DNA from: Actinomycetes bacterium
GTDB taxonomy: Bacteria; Actinomycetota; Coriobacteriia; Anaerosomatales; Anaerosomataceae
Direction: 5' to 3'
DNA length: 12,866 nucleotides
Assembly (NCBI GenBank): GCA_021850085.1
Contig: JAJZRZ010000025.1
Location: 1-12,866 of the forward strand
Shown here: piece by piece, positions 7,806 to 12,866 of the stretch
Layout: each line of letters begins with the position of its first letter
How positions within the stretch are numbered: position 1 is the stretch's first letter
Position numbers and translations under genes: made by a program
Notes under the pieces: model-generated
Told to the model about the DNA's origin: nothing
Seen by the model: the letters and a program-made list of their open reading frames with translations, nothing else
The model's database searches: none

Positions 7806-8507
7806 ATGCCGAACCGTTCGCTCGTCTCCAGCTTCAACGACGCGATCGAGGGTATGGTCTACGCGTTGCGTACGCAACGCAACATGCGCCTGCACGCTGC
7901 TGCTGCCATCGTGGTCCTCTCCGCATCGTTGTTCTTCCGGATCGGACGACTGGAGTTCATCGCGATCATCTTCGCGATCGCGTTCGTCTTCGCCTCCGAG
8001 CTGGCCAACACCGCTCTCGAGGCCGCAGTGGACGTCGCCACCCAAAGTTTCGACCCGCTTGCAAAGATAGCCAAGGACGTAGCGGCCGGCGCGGTGTTCG
8101 TGGCGGCACTCAACGCGGTGATCGTGGGCTACATCGTGTTCTTCGCCCGTATCGGCGACGCCGCTGACGTTCTGCTCACACGCGTCCGGCAGACACCTGC
8201 GCACATCACCATCATCGCGCTGCTGCTAACAGGCCTGATGGTGCTCATCGGGAAGGCGATCACCAAGAAGGGCACGTACATGAAGGGTGGGTGGCCTTCG
8301 GGCCACACCGCGGTGGCCGCCTCGTTCGCCACCGCCATCACCTTCATCACGGAGAGCACGGGCGCCGCGGTGCTGGCCGGTACGATCGCGTTGCTCGTGG
8401 CGCAAAGCAGGGTCGAGGGCAGGATCCACACGGTACCGCAGGTGGTGGCCGGCGGAGTGCTTGGGACGCTCATCACCACGCTCGTGTTTCAGCTAAGCTT
8501 CTTCTGA
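7806..8507 (+). CDS. DgkA-type lipid kinase fused to PAP2 phosphatase
   Basis: Two-domain membrane protein of 233 aa. The N-terminal half (about 1-120) is a DgkA-family kinase: SFNDAIEGMVYALRTQRNMRLH is followed by a helix pair with ELANTALEAAVD, in which E65, E72 and D76 fit the catalytic/metal positions, and by DPLAKIAKDVAAGAV. Gram-positive DgkA proteins mostly phosphorylate undecaprenol, recycling the cell-wall lipid carrier. The C-terminal half (about 130-233) is a short PAP2 phosphatase with PSGHT at 164-168 and SRVEGRIH at 201-208. The usual Asp after the motif-3 His is Gln212, and the classical KxxxxxxRP motif is not evident. The opposed kinase and phosphatase activities may control the phosphorylation state of one lipid (inference). 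An 18-bp perfect palindrome lies in the kinase codons. The start has a weak ribosome binding site and may rely on coupling with ybeY. Confidence 0.88.
   Translation: MPNRSLVSSFNDAIEGMVYALRTQRNMRLHAAAAIVVLSASLFFRIGRLEFIAIIFAIAFVFASELANTALEAAVDVATQSFDPLAKIAKDVAAGAVFVAALNAVIVGYIVFFARIGDAADVLLTRVRQTPAHITIIALLLTGLMVLIGKAITKKGTYMKGGWPSGHTAVAASFATAITFITESTGAAVLAGTIALLVAQSRVEGRIHTVPQVVAGGVLGTLITTLVFQLSFF
7863..7880. repeat. 18-bp perfect palindrome within dgkA-PAP2
   Basis: GCGTTGCGTACGCAACGC equals its own reverse complement. It encodes the conserved ALRTQR of the kinase domain. Its core GCGTACGC recurs twice upstream of glyQ. Function unknown; it could be chance plus coding constraint. Confidence 0.6.
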
Positions 8508-8514
8508 CGTTGCA

Positions 8515-8522
8515 GGGAGGGG
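8515..8522 (+). promoter_or_regulatory. Ribosome binding site of the CBS-domain membrane protein
   Basis: GGGAGGGG lies 10 bases before the ATG at 8533, in the 25-bp gap after dgkA-PAP2. It is one of the strongest Shine-Dalgarno matches in the window and suggests independent translation initiation here. Confidence 0.6.
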
Positions 8523-8532
8523 TCTTCGGGGG

Positions 8533-9837
8533 ATGACAGGTATCGCGTTCATAGCGTCTCTTGCGGCATTGGTGTCTTTGGGTGCCATACTGGCGTTGAT
8601 CACCGCGGCCGATGCGTCTATCAGGCTGATTTCACGTTCCCGCACGCGCCGGTTGGTCGATGCGGACGTGATGGGGGCAAGCGCACTCGACCGGCTGGTG
8701 GAGCGTCCGAGCCGCGTGGCCGCCGCGCTGGCGTTGTGGCGCGGCGTCGCGTACTCCGCCACCGCAGCGACCTTGGCGTGGGCCGGGGTCGTCGTCGTGG
8801 AATCGGATCTGCGCCTCGGCGTCGCCCTTGCGGGAGCCGGTGCCGGCGCGCTGTTGCTCTTCACGGTCGGGGAGGCCCTGCCGCGGACCCTTGCCGTCCA
8901 GAACCCCGAGAGGGTGGGTCTGGCCTCGGCCCCGCTCGCCTCGAAGGCAGTGGTGCTGCTGTCTCCGGTTGCAAGGTTCCTCACAGCAGGTTGGGTGGGC
9001 CTCGCCTCGCTTGTGGCGCGCGACCCCGTGACGGATGCGTGGCTCACCGGCGACGAGTACGGCGGCGAGACGGGTGACGAGGAGGATGCCGGGCGCAACG
9101 AGGCGGAGGAGAGATTCTTCGACGCTGTCGTTGATTTCGCGAACACGATCGTGCGCGAGGTGATGGTGCCTCGCACCGACATGGTGTGCCTGGAGGACAT
9201 TGCCACGGTGCCGCAGGCGGTGGCCGTGATCGCCGAGTCTGGCTTCTCGCGGCTCCCGGTGTTTCACGACACCGTCGACGACATCAAGGGCGTGCTGTTC
9301 GCCAAGGACCTGCTCGCGTGCGTCAGCGCCGCCGACTGCCCGCCGTCCGTGGAGCCGATGATCCGTGCGGCGTACTTCGTTCCCGAAACGAAATCGGTGG
9401 ACGAGCTTCTCTTGGAGATGCGCGAGCGAAAGACGCACATGGCGCTTGTGGCAGACGAGTACGGCGGCACGGCAGGCCTTGTGACCATCGAGGACCTGCT
9501 CGAGGAGATCGTGGGGGAGATATTCGACGAGTACGACCGAGCTGTTCCCATGGTGACAGAGCTCGAGGACGGAGGGTTGTTGCTTGACGCAAGGCTCCCC
9601 ATCGATGACTTCAACGACTTGCTCGGCACCGCCATCGACATCGAGGCCGACTCGATCGGCGGGTTGTTCGTCGAGCTTGCGGGACACATCCCGCACCCGG
9701 GCGAGGAGATTGATGTGGAGGGCGTGCGGTTGACCGCCCGCGACGTCGAGGGGACCCGAATACGGACGATCCACGTGAGGCCGAGCGCCGAAGCCGACAG
9801 GGAGGGCCCAGATGCCGAAGCACATCACGGAGGCTGA
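8533..9837 (+). CDS. CNNM/CorC (HlyC) family membrane protein, DUF21-CBS-CorC_HlyC
   Basis: Membrane protein of the family often annotated as 'hemolysin' (TlyC/YhdP-like), whose studied members act in Mg2+ or Co2+ efflux and homeostasis. Length 434 aa. A DUF21 membrane domain (about 1-165) has hydrophobic segments near 3-27, 59-86, 91-113 and 129-163, with GEALPRTLA as the family ExxP motif. TM1 carries TAAD where many relatives have S-x-x-E. An acidic linker (about 172-195) leads to VREVMVPRTDM (around 207-217), the start of a CBS pair (about 217-340) containing ADEYGGTAGLVTIEDLLEEIVGEI (in part, A307 to G312 onward). The CorC_HlyC domain follows (about 350-425), including DDFNDLLG. The last 26 bp overlap cdd. 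Placement between dgkA and cdd resembles other Gram-positive clusters. Transport substrate cannot be told from sequence. Confidence 0.9.
   Translation: MTGIAFIASLAALVSLGAILALITAADASIRLISRSRTRRLVDADVMGASALDRLVERPSRVAAALALWRGVAYSATAATLAWAGVVVVESDLRLGVALAGAGAGALLLFTVGEALPRTLAVQNPERVGLASAPLASKAVVLLSPVARFLTAGWVGLASLVARDPVTDAWLTGDEYGGETGDEEDAGRNEAEERFFDAVVDFANTIVREVMVPRTDMVCLEDIATVPQAVAVIAESGFSRLPVFHDTVDDIKGVLFAKDLLACVSAADCPPSVEPMIRAAYFVPETKSVDELLLEMRERKTHMALVADEYGGTAGLVTIEDLLEEIVGEIFDEYDRAVPMVTELEDGGLLLDARLPIDDFNDLLGTAIDIEADSIGGLFVELAGHIPHPGEEIDVEGVRLTARDVEGTRIRTIHVRPSAEADREGPDAEAHHGG
9799..9806 (+). promoter_or_regulatory. Ribosome binding site of cdd
   Basis: AGGGAGGG lies 5 bases before the cdd ATG at 9812, inside the coding end of the preceding CBS-protein gene. 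It supports the cdd start despite the 26-bp overlap. Confidence 0.6.
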
Positions 9838-10240
9838 TCTCGCTTTGCTAGCGTTCGCTCGCGAGGTGCGGCCGAGAGCATACGCGCCGTACTCCGGCTT
9901 TCGCGTGGGCGCCGCCGTCTTCGCGGGCGGCGAGATCTTCCAAGGGGTGAATGCCGAGAACGCGGCTTACGGCTCCACGGTATGCGCGGAGCGTGCGGCG
10001 GCGCTCGCGGCCATCACGGCCGGCCATAGGGACTTCGACGCCGTGGCGGTCATCGGAGACTCCGAGTCGCCTTGCGTCCCCTGCGGGGCTTGCCGGCAGT
10101 TCCTCGCGGAGTTCAACCCGGCGATGCGTGTGATCATGAGCGGGCGAACCGACGAGATCGACGTGCGACGCCTGGACGAGCTGCTTCCGGATGCGTTCGT
10201 CCGCGGGTACCTGGACCAGGACGACGGCGAGGACGAGTAG
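9812..10240 (+). CDS. cdd: Cytidine deaminase
   Basis: Hydrolytic zinc enzyme that converts cytidine and deoxycytidine to uridine and deoxyuridine for pyrimidine salvage. The 142-aa length fits the small, homotetrameric class. YAPYSGFRVGAA near the N-terminus and NAENAAYGSTVCAERAA carry the substrate and catalytic residues, with C58 and E60 in the CAE motif. PCGACRQ supplies the other two zinc ligands, C91 and C94. The first block reads VNAEN where VNVEN is usual, a conservative change. The acidic C-terminal tail (DQDDGEDE) is unremarkable. The gene begins inside the preceding reading frame, and its TAG is followed at once by the GTG of era, so cdd and era are probably translationally coupled. 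cdd next to era is the common Gram-positive order. Confidence 0.95.
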   Translation: MPKHITEADLALLAFAREVRPRAYAPYSGFRVGAAVFAGGEIFQGVNAENAAYGSTVCAERAAALAAITAGHRDFDAVAVIGDSESPCVPCGACRQFLAEFNPAMRVIMSGRTDEIDVRRLDELLPDAFVRGYLDQDDGEDE

Positions 10241-11155
10241 GTGAGCGTCTCCGCGTACGAGGAGGTCACAAGCGGCTTCGTGGCGGTGGTCGGGCGTCCG
10301 AACGCCGGCAAGAGCACGCTCGTCAACGCGATCGTCGGCGCGAAGGTCGCCATCACATCGGACACTCCGCAGACCACACGACACCGCCTGCGTGCGGTGA
10401 TCGACCGCGAGGATGCGCAGGTCGTGCTAGTGGACACTCCAGGCCTTCACAAGGCCGTCGACGCGCTCGGCGAGCAGGTCAACCGGTCGAGTCTGCTGGC
10501 GCTGGCGGATGTCGACGTCGTGGCACTGTGCATCGATTCCACCGCACCGGTGGGGTCGGGCGACCGGTGGGTGGCCGAGCGCGTCGCCCGGGGCAACCGC
10601 CCGGTGGTGCTTGTGCTCACGAAGGCCGATGCCGCCAGCCAGTCTCGTGTCGAGAGCCAGCTTGCGAGGGCCCGGGAGATCGTGACGCCGGCGGCCGAGG
10701 TCGTCCTGTCGGCCAGGACCGGGTTCAACCTTGAGGCGTTGCTGGAGGCGGTTGTTCCACTGCTGCCGAGGGGGCCGCGCTTCTTCCCGCGCGACATGAA
10801 GACCGATCAGCCAGTGGAGGTCATGCTCGCCGAGCTGGTGCGGGAGAAAGTCTTGCGCGCGACGCGCGACGAGGTCCCCCACGCCGTGGGCGTGCAGCTC
10901 GACGACATCGAGTACGACGCACGGCGCGACTTCCACACCATTTTCGCGACCATCTACGTGGAGCGCGAGTCGCAGAAGGGCATCATCATCGGCAGGGGCG
11001 GTGAGATGATCCGAACGGTCGGGACGCGTGCGCGCGCCGACATGGAGCGTCTGATGGGCACAGGCGTTCATCTCGACTTGCGCGTGAAGGTCAAGAAGGA
11101 CTGGCGGCGCGACGCCTCCCAGATCAAGCGTTTCGGCTACGGAGAGGGGTTGTAG
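10241..11155 (+). CDS. era: GTPase Era
   Basis: Ras-like GTPase that binds the 3' end of 16S rRNA and supports 30S assembly. The 304-aa protein is of normal length. G1 is GRPNAGKST at 18-26, the PQTTRHR switch-I block follows, G3 is DTPG at 65-68, G4 reads TKAD at 127-130, and G5 SA is at 157-158. The C-terminal KH domain has GIIIGRGGEMI starting at 247. G4 has Thr127 where Asn is usual (NKxD); TKxD is tolerated in some other P-loop GTPases, so guanine recognition is probably kept. The GTG start follows the cdd stop with no gap. cdd's end offers only a weak purine run (GGCGAGGACGAG), again suggesting coupling. deoC starts 3 bp after the stop. Confidence 0.96.
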   Translation: MSVSAYEEVTSGFVAVVGRPNAGKSTLVNAIVGAKVAITSDTPQTTRHRLRAVIDREDAQVVLVDTPGLHKAVDALGEQVNRSSLLALADVDVVALCIDSTAPVGSGDRWVAERVARGNRPVVLVLTKADAASQSRVESQLARAREIVTPAAEVVLSARTGFNLEALLEAVVPLLPRGPRFFPRDMKTDQPVEVMLAELVREKVLRATRDEVPHAVGVQLDDIEYDARRDFHTIFATIYVERESQKGIIIGRGGEMIRTVGTRARADMERLMGTGVHLDLRVKVKKDWRRDASQIKRFGYGEGL

Positions 11156-11158
11156 GCG

Positions 11159-11839
11159 GTGGATATCGACGCGCTGGCGCGGGTCATGGACCAGACGCTG
11201 CTGAAGCCGACCGTGGGTTATCAGAAGGCTGCCGAATGGATGCAGGCCTCGGCGGGACGCGACTTCGCCTCGCTGTGCGTATCGCCGTTCCTGGTTCCGC
11301 TCGCCTCACAGCTGCTCGGCGGCACATCGACGCTGGTCTGTTCGGTCGTTGGTTTCCCGCTCGGCTACTCCAATACTGAATCGAAGGTGGAAGAGGCCGC
11401 ACACCTTGTGAAGCTCGGGTGCCATGAGATCGATATGGTGCTGAACTTCGCCGCTCTCCTCGAAGGCGACGAGCATTTCGTGCTCGACGACATCGCTGCG
11501 GTGGTGCGGACCGTGAAGCAGACCTCCGGCGGCAGGGCCATGGTGAAGGTGATCCTCGAGACAGGCTACCTCGAACCGGCAGACATCGAGCGCGGATGCG
11601 TGCTCGCGGTGGAAGCCGGCGCGGCGTACGTGAAGACCTCCACCGGTTTCGGTCCGCGGGGCGCCACGGTCGCGGACGTCGAACTCATGCGACGTACCGT
11701 GGGACCCTCGGTGGGAGTCAAGGCGGCAGGCGGCATTCGAGACCTCGATGCCGCGCTCGCGATGCTGGAGGCGGGAGCCAGTCGTATCGGCACGTCTGCT
11801 GGGATAGAGATACTGGAAGCCGCGCGCACGCGCGCCTAA
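11159..11839 (+). CDS. deoC: Deoxyribose-phosphate aldolase
   Basis: Class I aldolase that cleaves 2-deoxy-D-ribose 5-phosphate to glyceraldehyde 3-phosphate and acetaldehyde in deoxynucleoside catabolism. The 226-aa TIM-barrel protein carries the full active site: D92 in EIDMVLN, the Schiff-base Lys159 in YVKTSTGF, and Lys188 in VKAAGGIR. LKPTVGYQ near the N-terminus and VVGFPLGYSNTESKVEEA are also typical. The GTG start lies 3 bp after era, and the end of era (GGAGAGGGG near 11141-11149) provides a good ribosome binding site. Its place between era and recO departs from the usual era-recO adjacency and pairs it, across era, with cdd, another deoxynucleoside salvage gene. Cotranscription is likely. 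recO starts 6 bp downstream. Confidence 0.95.
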   Translation: MDIDALARVMDQTLLKPTVGYQKAAEWMQASAGRDFASLCVSPFLVPLASQLLGGTSTLVCSVVGFPLGYSNTESKVEEAAHLVKLGCHEIDMVLNFAALLEGDEHFVLDDIAAVVRTVKQTSGGRAMVKVILETGYLEPADIERGCVLAVEAGAAYVKTSTGFGPRGATVADVELMRRTVGPSVGVKAAGGIRDLDAALAMLEAGASRIGTSAGIEILEAARTRA

Positions 11840-11845
11840 CGGCCG

Positions 11846-12625
11846 ATGGCCCCGTACCGCATCCGAGCCCTCGCGCTCAAGAAGACCAAGCTCGGCGAGT
11901 CGGATCTGATCGTGACCCTTCTCGCCGAGGACGGCTGTCAGGTGCGCGCGGTGGCCAAGGGAGCCCGAAAGTCGGGTTCGCGCTTCGGCGGGCGGGTGGA
12001 GCCTTTCACCGTCGCCGATCTCATGCTTCGCAGCGGCCGCACGCTCGAGACGATCACCGATGTCGAAGTGGTCGTTACGCACGCACCGCTGCGCGAGGAC
12101 TACGACCGGGCGCAGGCCGCCTCGGTGGTGGCAGACTTCCTTGATAAGGCCACGGTGGAGTGCCAGCGGGAGGATCGCCTCTTCGCGCTCGCCTGCGCCA
12201 CTTTGGATGCGATGGAGTCTGCCGAGGGCGACACGCTCCTCGCGCTCGTGGTCGCGTTCCTCCTCAAGGGCATGGCCATGCATGGCTATCGGCCGCAGTT
12301 CGACGCTTGCGTCTCGTGCGGCGTCCCCGTCGGTGACGAGACTCCGTTCGCGCTCGAGTCGGGTGGTCCGGCGTGCGATGGCTGTTGCGCTGCCGACGGC
12401 GCTCTCGCAGCCGGGTTCGCGCCCCTTCCTCAGGGGGCGCGCAACGCCCTGCGGGTGCTCATGGGCGCACGCATGTCTGAGGTCGGCTCGCTCGGGATCC
12501 CGGTGCGGGTGCTCGCAGAGGCTTTCGCCGTCATTCGCGCCTTCGTGGCGTGGCACGTGCCCGCTCGGATGAAGGCGCTGGGCATGTACGCTTCGGAGCT
12601 TGCGCGGACGTCCCGCGAGCTCTGA
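11846..12625 (+). CDS. recO: DNA repair protein RecO
   Basis: Recombination mediator that works with RecR to load RecA onto SSB-coated single-stranded DNA and anneals complementary strands. The 259-aa protein has an N-terminal OB-fold (about 1-80; LKKTKLGESDLIVTLL, then AVAKGARKSGSRFGG) followed by an all-helical domain. A four-cysteine zinc site is intact at C155, C158, C177 and C180, with one extra adjacent Cys181. The start ATG is 6 bp after deoC with no strong ribosome binding site, so it probably depends on coupling to deoC. It ends the tightly packed run; a 113-bp gap and a promoter-like site separate it from glyQ. No convincing terminator follows the stop. Confidence 0.93.
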   Translation: MAPYRIRALALKKTKLGESDLIVTLLAEDGCQVRAVAKGARKSGSRFGGRVEPFTVADLMLRSGRTLETITDVEVVVTHAPLREDYDRAQAASVVADFLDKATVECQREDRLFALACATLDAMESAEGDTLLALVVAFLLKGMAMHGYRPQFDACVSCGVPVGDETPFALESGGPACDGCCAADGALAAGFAPLPQGARNALRVLMGARMSEVGSLGIPVRVLAEAFAVIRAFVAWHVPARMKALGMYASELARTSREL

Positions 12626-12633
12626 ACGCGCGG

Positions 12634-12661
12634 TTCCGGCCGTCCGGCCCTGGTGTACACT
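12634..12661 (+). promoter_or_regulatory. Putative promoter of glyQ
   Basis: TACACT (12656-12661; 4 of 6 matches to TATAAT) lies 16 bp after TTCCGG (12634-12639), a weak -35. An 8-bp palindrome, GTGTACAC (12653-12660), overlaps the -10. Transcription would begin near 12668, leaving a leader of about 70 nt. It is the best promoter candidate in the only gap above 30 bp in the window. Confidence 0.45.
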
Positions 12662-12682
12662 ATCCGCACGTTCGAGGAGCCC

Positions 12683-12713
12683 CGCGTACGCGGTGGAACA
12701 CGCGGCGTACGCG
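12683..12713 (+). other. Leader stem-loop upstream of glyQ
   Basis: CGCGTACGC (12683-12691) can pair with GCGTACGCG (12705-12713), giving a 9-bp stem and a 13-nt loop in the glyQ leader RNA. The 5' arm belongs to a perfect 12-bp DNA palindrome, CCGCGTACGCGG (12682-12693). There is no U-run, so it is not an intrinsic terminator. CCCCG at 12680-12684 could instead pair with CGGGG at 12729-12733, covering the ribosome binding site; the two pairings exclude each other. The loop holds GGTGGAACACGCG, which resembles a T-box core. A regulatory role is inference. Confidence 0.45.
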
Positions 12714-12729
12714 TACGAGACGACGATTC

Positions 12730-12735
12730 GGGGAG
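12730..12735 (+). promoter_or_regulatory. Ribosome binding site of glyQ
   Basis: GGGGAG ends 3 bases before the ATG at 12739; the spacing is short but the match is good. It is complementary in part to CCCC at 12680-12683 in the leader. Confidence 0.5.
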
Positions 12736-12738
12736 TTC

Positions 12739-12866
12739 ATGGCGCTCAACTTCCAGGACATGATCATGGCCCTGCAGCGGTACTGGGCCGACCGGGGCTG
12801 CGTGATTCTGCAGCCACACGACATGGAGGTTGGCGCGGGTACGTTCCACCCGGCAACCACGCTGCG
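12739..12866 (+). CDS. glyQ: Glycyl-tRNA synthetase alpha subunit, 3' partial
   Basis: Catalytic (alpha) subunit of the alpha2-beta2 glycyl-tRNA synthetase, which charges tRNA-Gly. Only 42 codons are inside the window. They show the conserved N-terminus: FQDMIMALQRYWADRGC, then VILQPHDMEVGAG and TFHPATTLR, which match the family pattern (W..QGC.I.QP.DMEVGAGT.HP.T.LR). glyS is expected downstream. The two-subunit type argues against most classical Actinobacteria, which use the single-chain enzyme, and fits Firmicutes or deep actinobacterial lineages. The gene has its own probable promoter and a hairpin leader. recO-glyQ adjacency is conserved in Gram-positives. Confidence 0.95.
   Translation, partial: MALNFQDMIMALQRYWADRGCVILQPHDMEVGAGTFHPATTL

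Noticed and set aside
11820..11836. Alternating CG run at the end of deoC (possible Z-DNA or hairpin)
   Set aside because: Short, explained by Ala/Arg codons in a GC-rich genome, and no associated signal.
12275..12286. 12-bp palindrome GCCATGCATGGC in recO
   Set aside because: Short, inside conserved-looking coding sequence (KGMAMHGYR), with no related copies; plausible by chance.
12630..12650. GC-rich inverted repeat (GGCC...GGCC) after recO as a terminator
   Set aside because: The stem is only about 4 bp and no T-run follows, so an intrinsic terminator is not supported.

Overview
This window is a dense, single-strand (+) block of 14 genes from a high-GC bacterium (roughly two-thirds G+C by eye). 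Reading left to right: hrcA (5' end cut off), dnaJ, rsmE, mtaB, phoH, a pgpH-type HD phosphodiesterase, ybeY, a dgkA-PAP2 fusion, a CNNM/CorC-type CBS membrane protein, cdd, era, deoC, recO and glyQ (3' end cut off). No mobile element, CRISPR array, rRNA or tRNA was seen.

The order matches the conserved heat-shock/ribosome-maturation/era neighbourhood known from Gram-positive bacteria (in Bacillus: hrcA...dnaJ, prmA, rsmE, mtaB, ..., phoH, yqfF, ybeY, dgkA, cdd, era, recO, glyQ-glyS). grpE, dnaK and prmA are absent from it here, while a CBS-domain membrane protein and deoC have been added. The high GC, the frequent GTG starts (dnaJ, phoH, era, deoC) and the two-subunit type of glycyl-tRNA synthetase fit a deep-branching actinobacterium such as a Coriobacteriia relative. 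A high-GC Firmicute cannot be excluded; the taxonomic guess is inference.

Layout. (1) 2-2136: stress control and chaperone (HrcA repressor, DnaJ). (2) 2136-4296: RNA modification (RsmE on 16S rRNA, MtaB on tRNA). (3) 4293-7798: PhoH ATPase, c-di-AMP phosphodiesterase PgpH and 16S maturation nuclease YbeY. (4) 7806-9837: membrane proteins (undecaprenol/diacylglycerol kinase fused to a PAP2 phosphatase, then the CBS protein). (5) 9812-12625: pyrimidine and deoxyribose salvage (Cdd, DeoC) interleaved with Era GTPase and RecO. (6) 12626-12866: the only real intergenic gap (113 bp), with a probable promoter and a hairpin leader, followed by glyQ. From hrcA to recO the genes overlap or lie at most 29 bp apart, so most are probably cotranscribed and several translationally coupled. 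Ribosome assembly is a common theme (RsmE, YbeY, Era; PhoH probably RNA-related).

Most of the window is ordinary core genome. The parts most worth a second look are the glyQ leader (phased GTAC-centred palindromes, a 9-bp hairpin and a T-box-like core), an 18-bp perfect palindrome inside dgkA with the same core, an extended -10 promoter inside the mtaB tail, the unusual visible N-terminal part of HrcA, and the Thr-for-Asn change in the G4 motif of Era.
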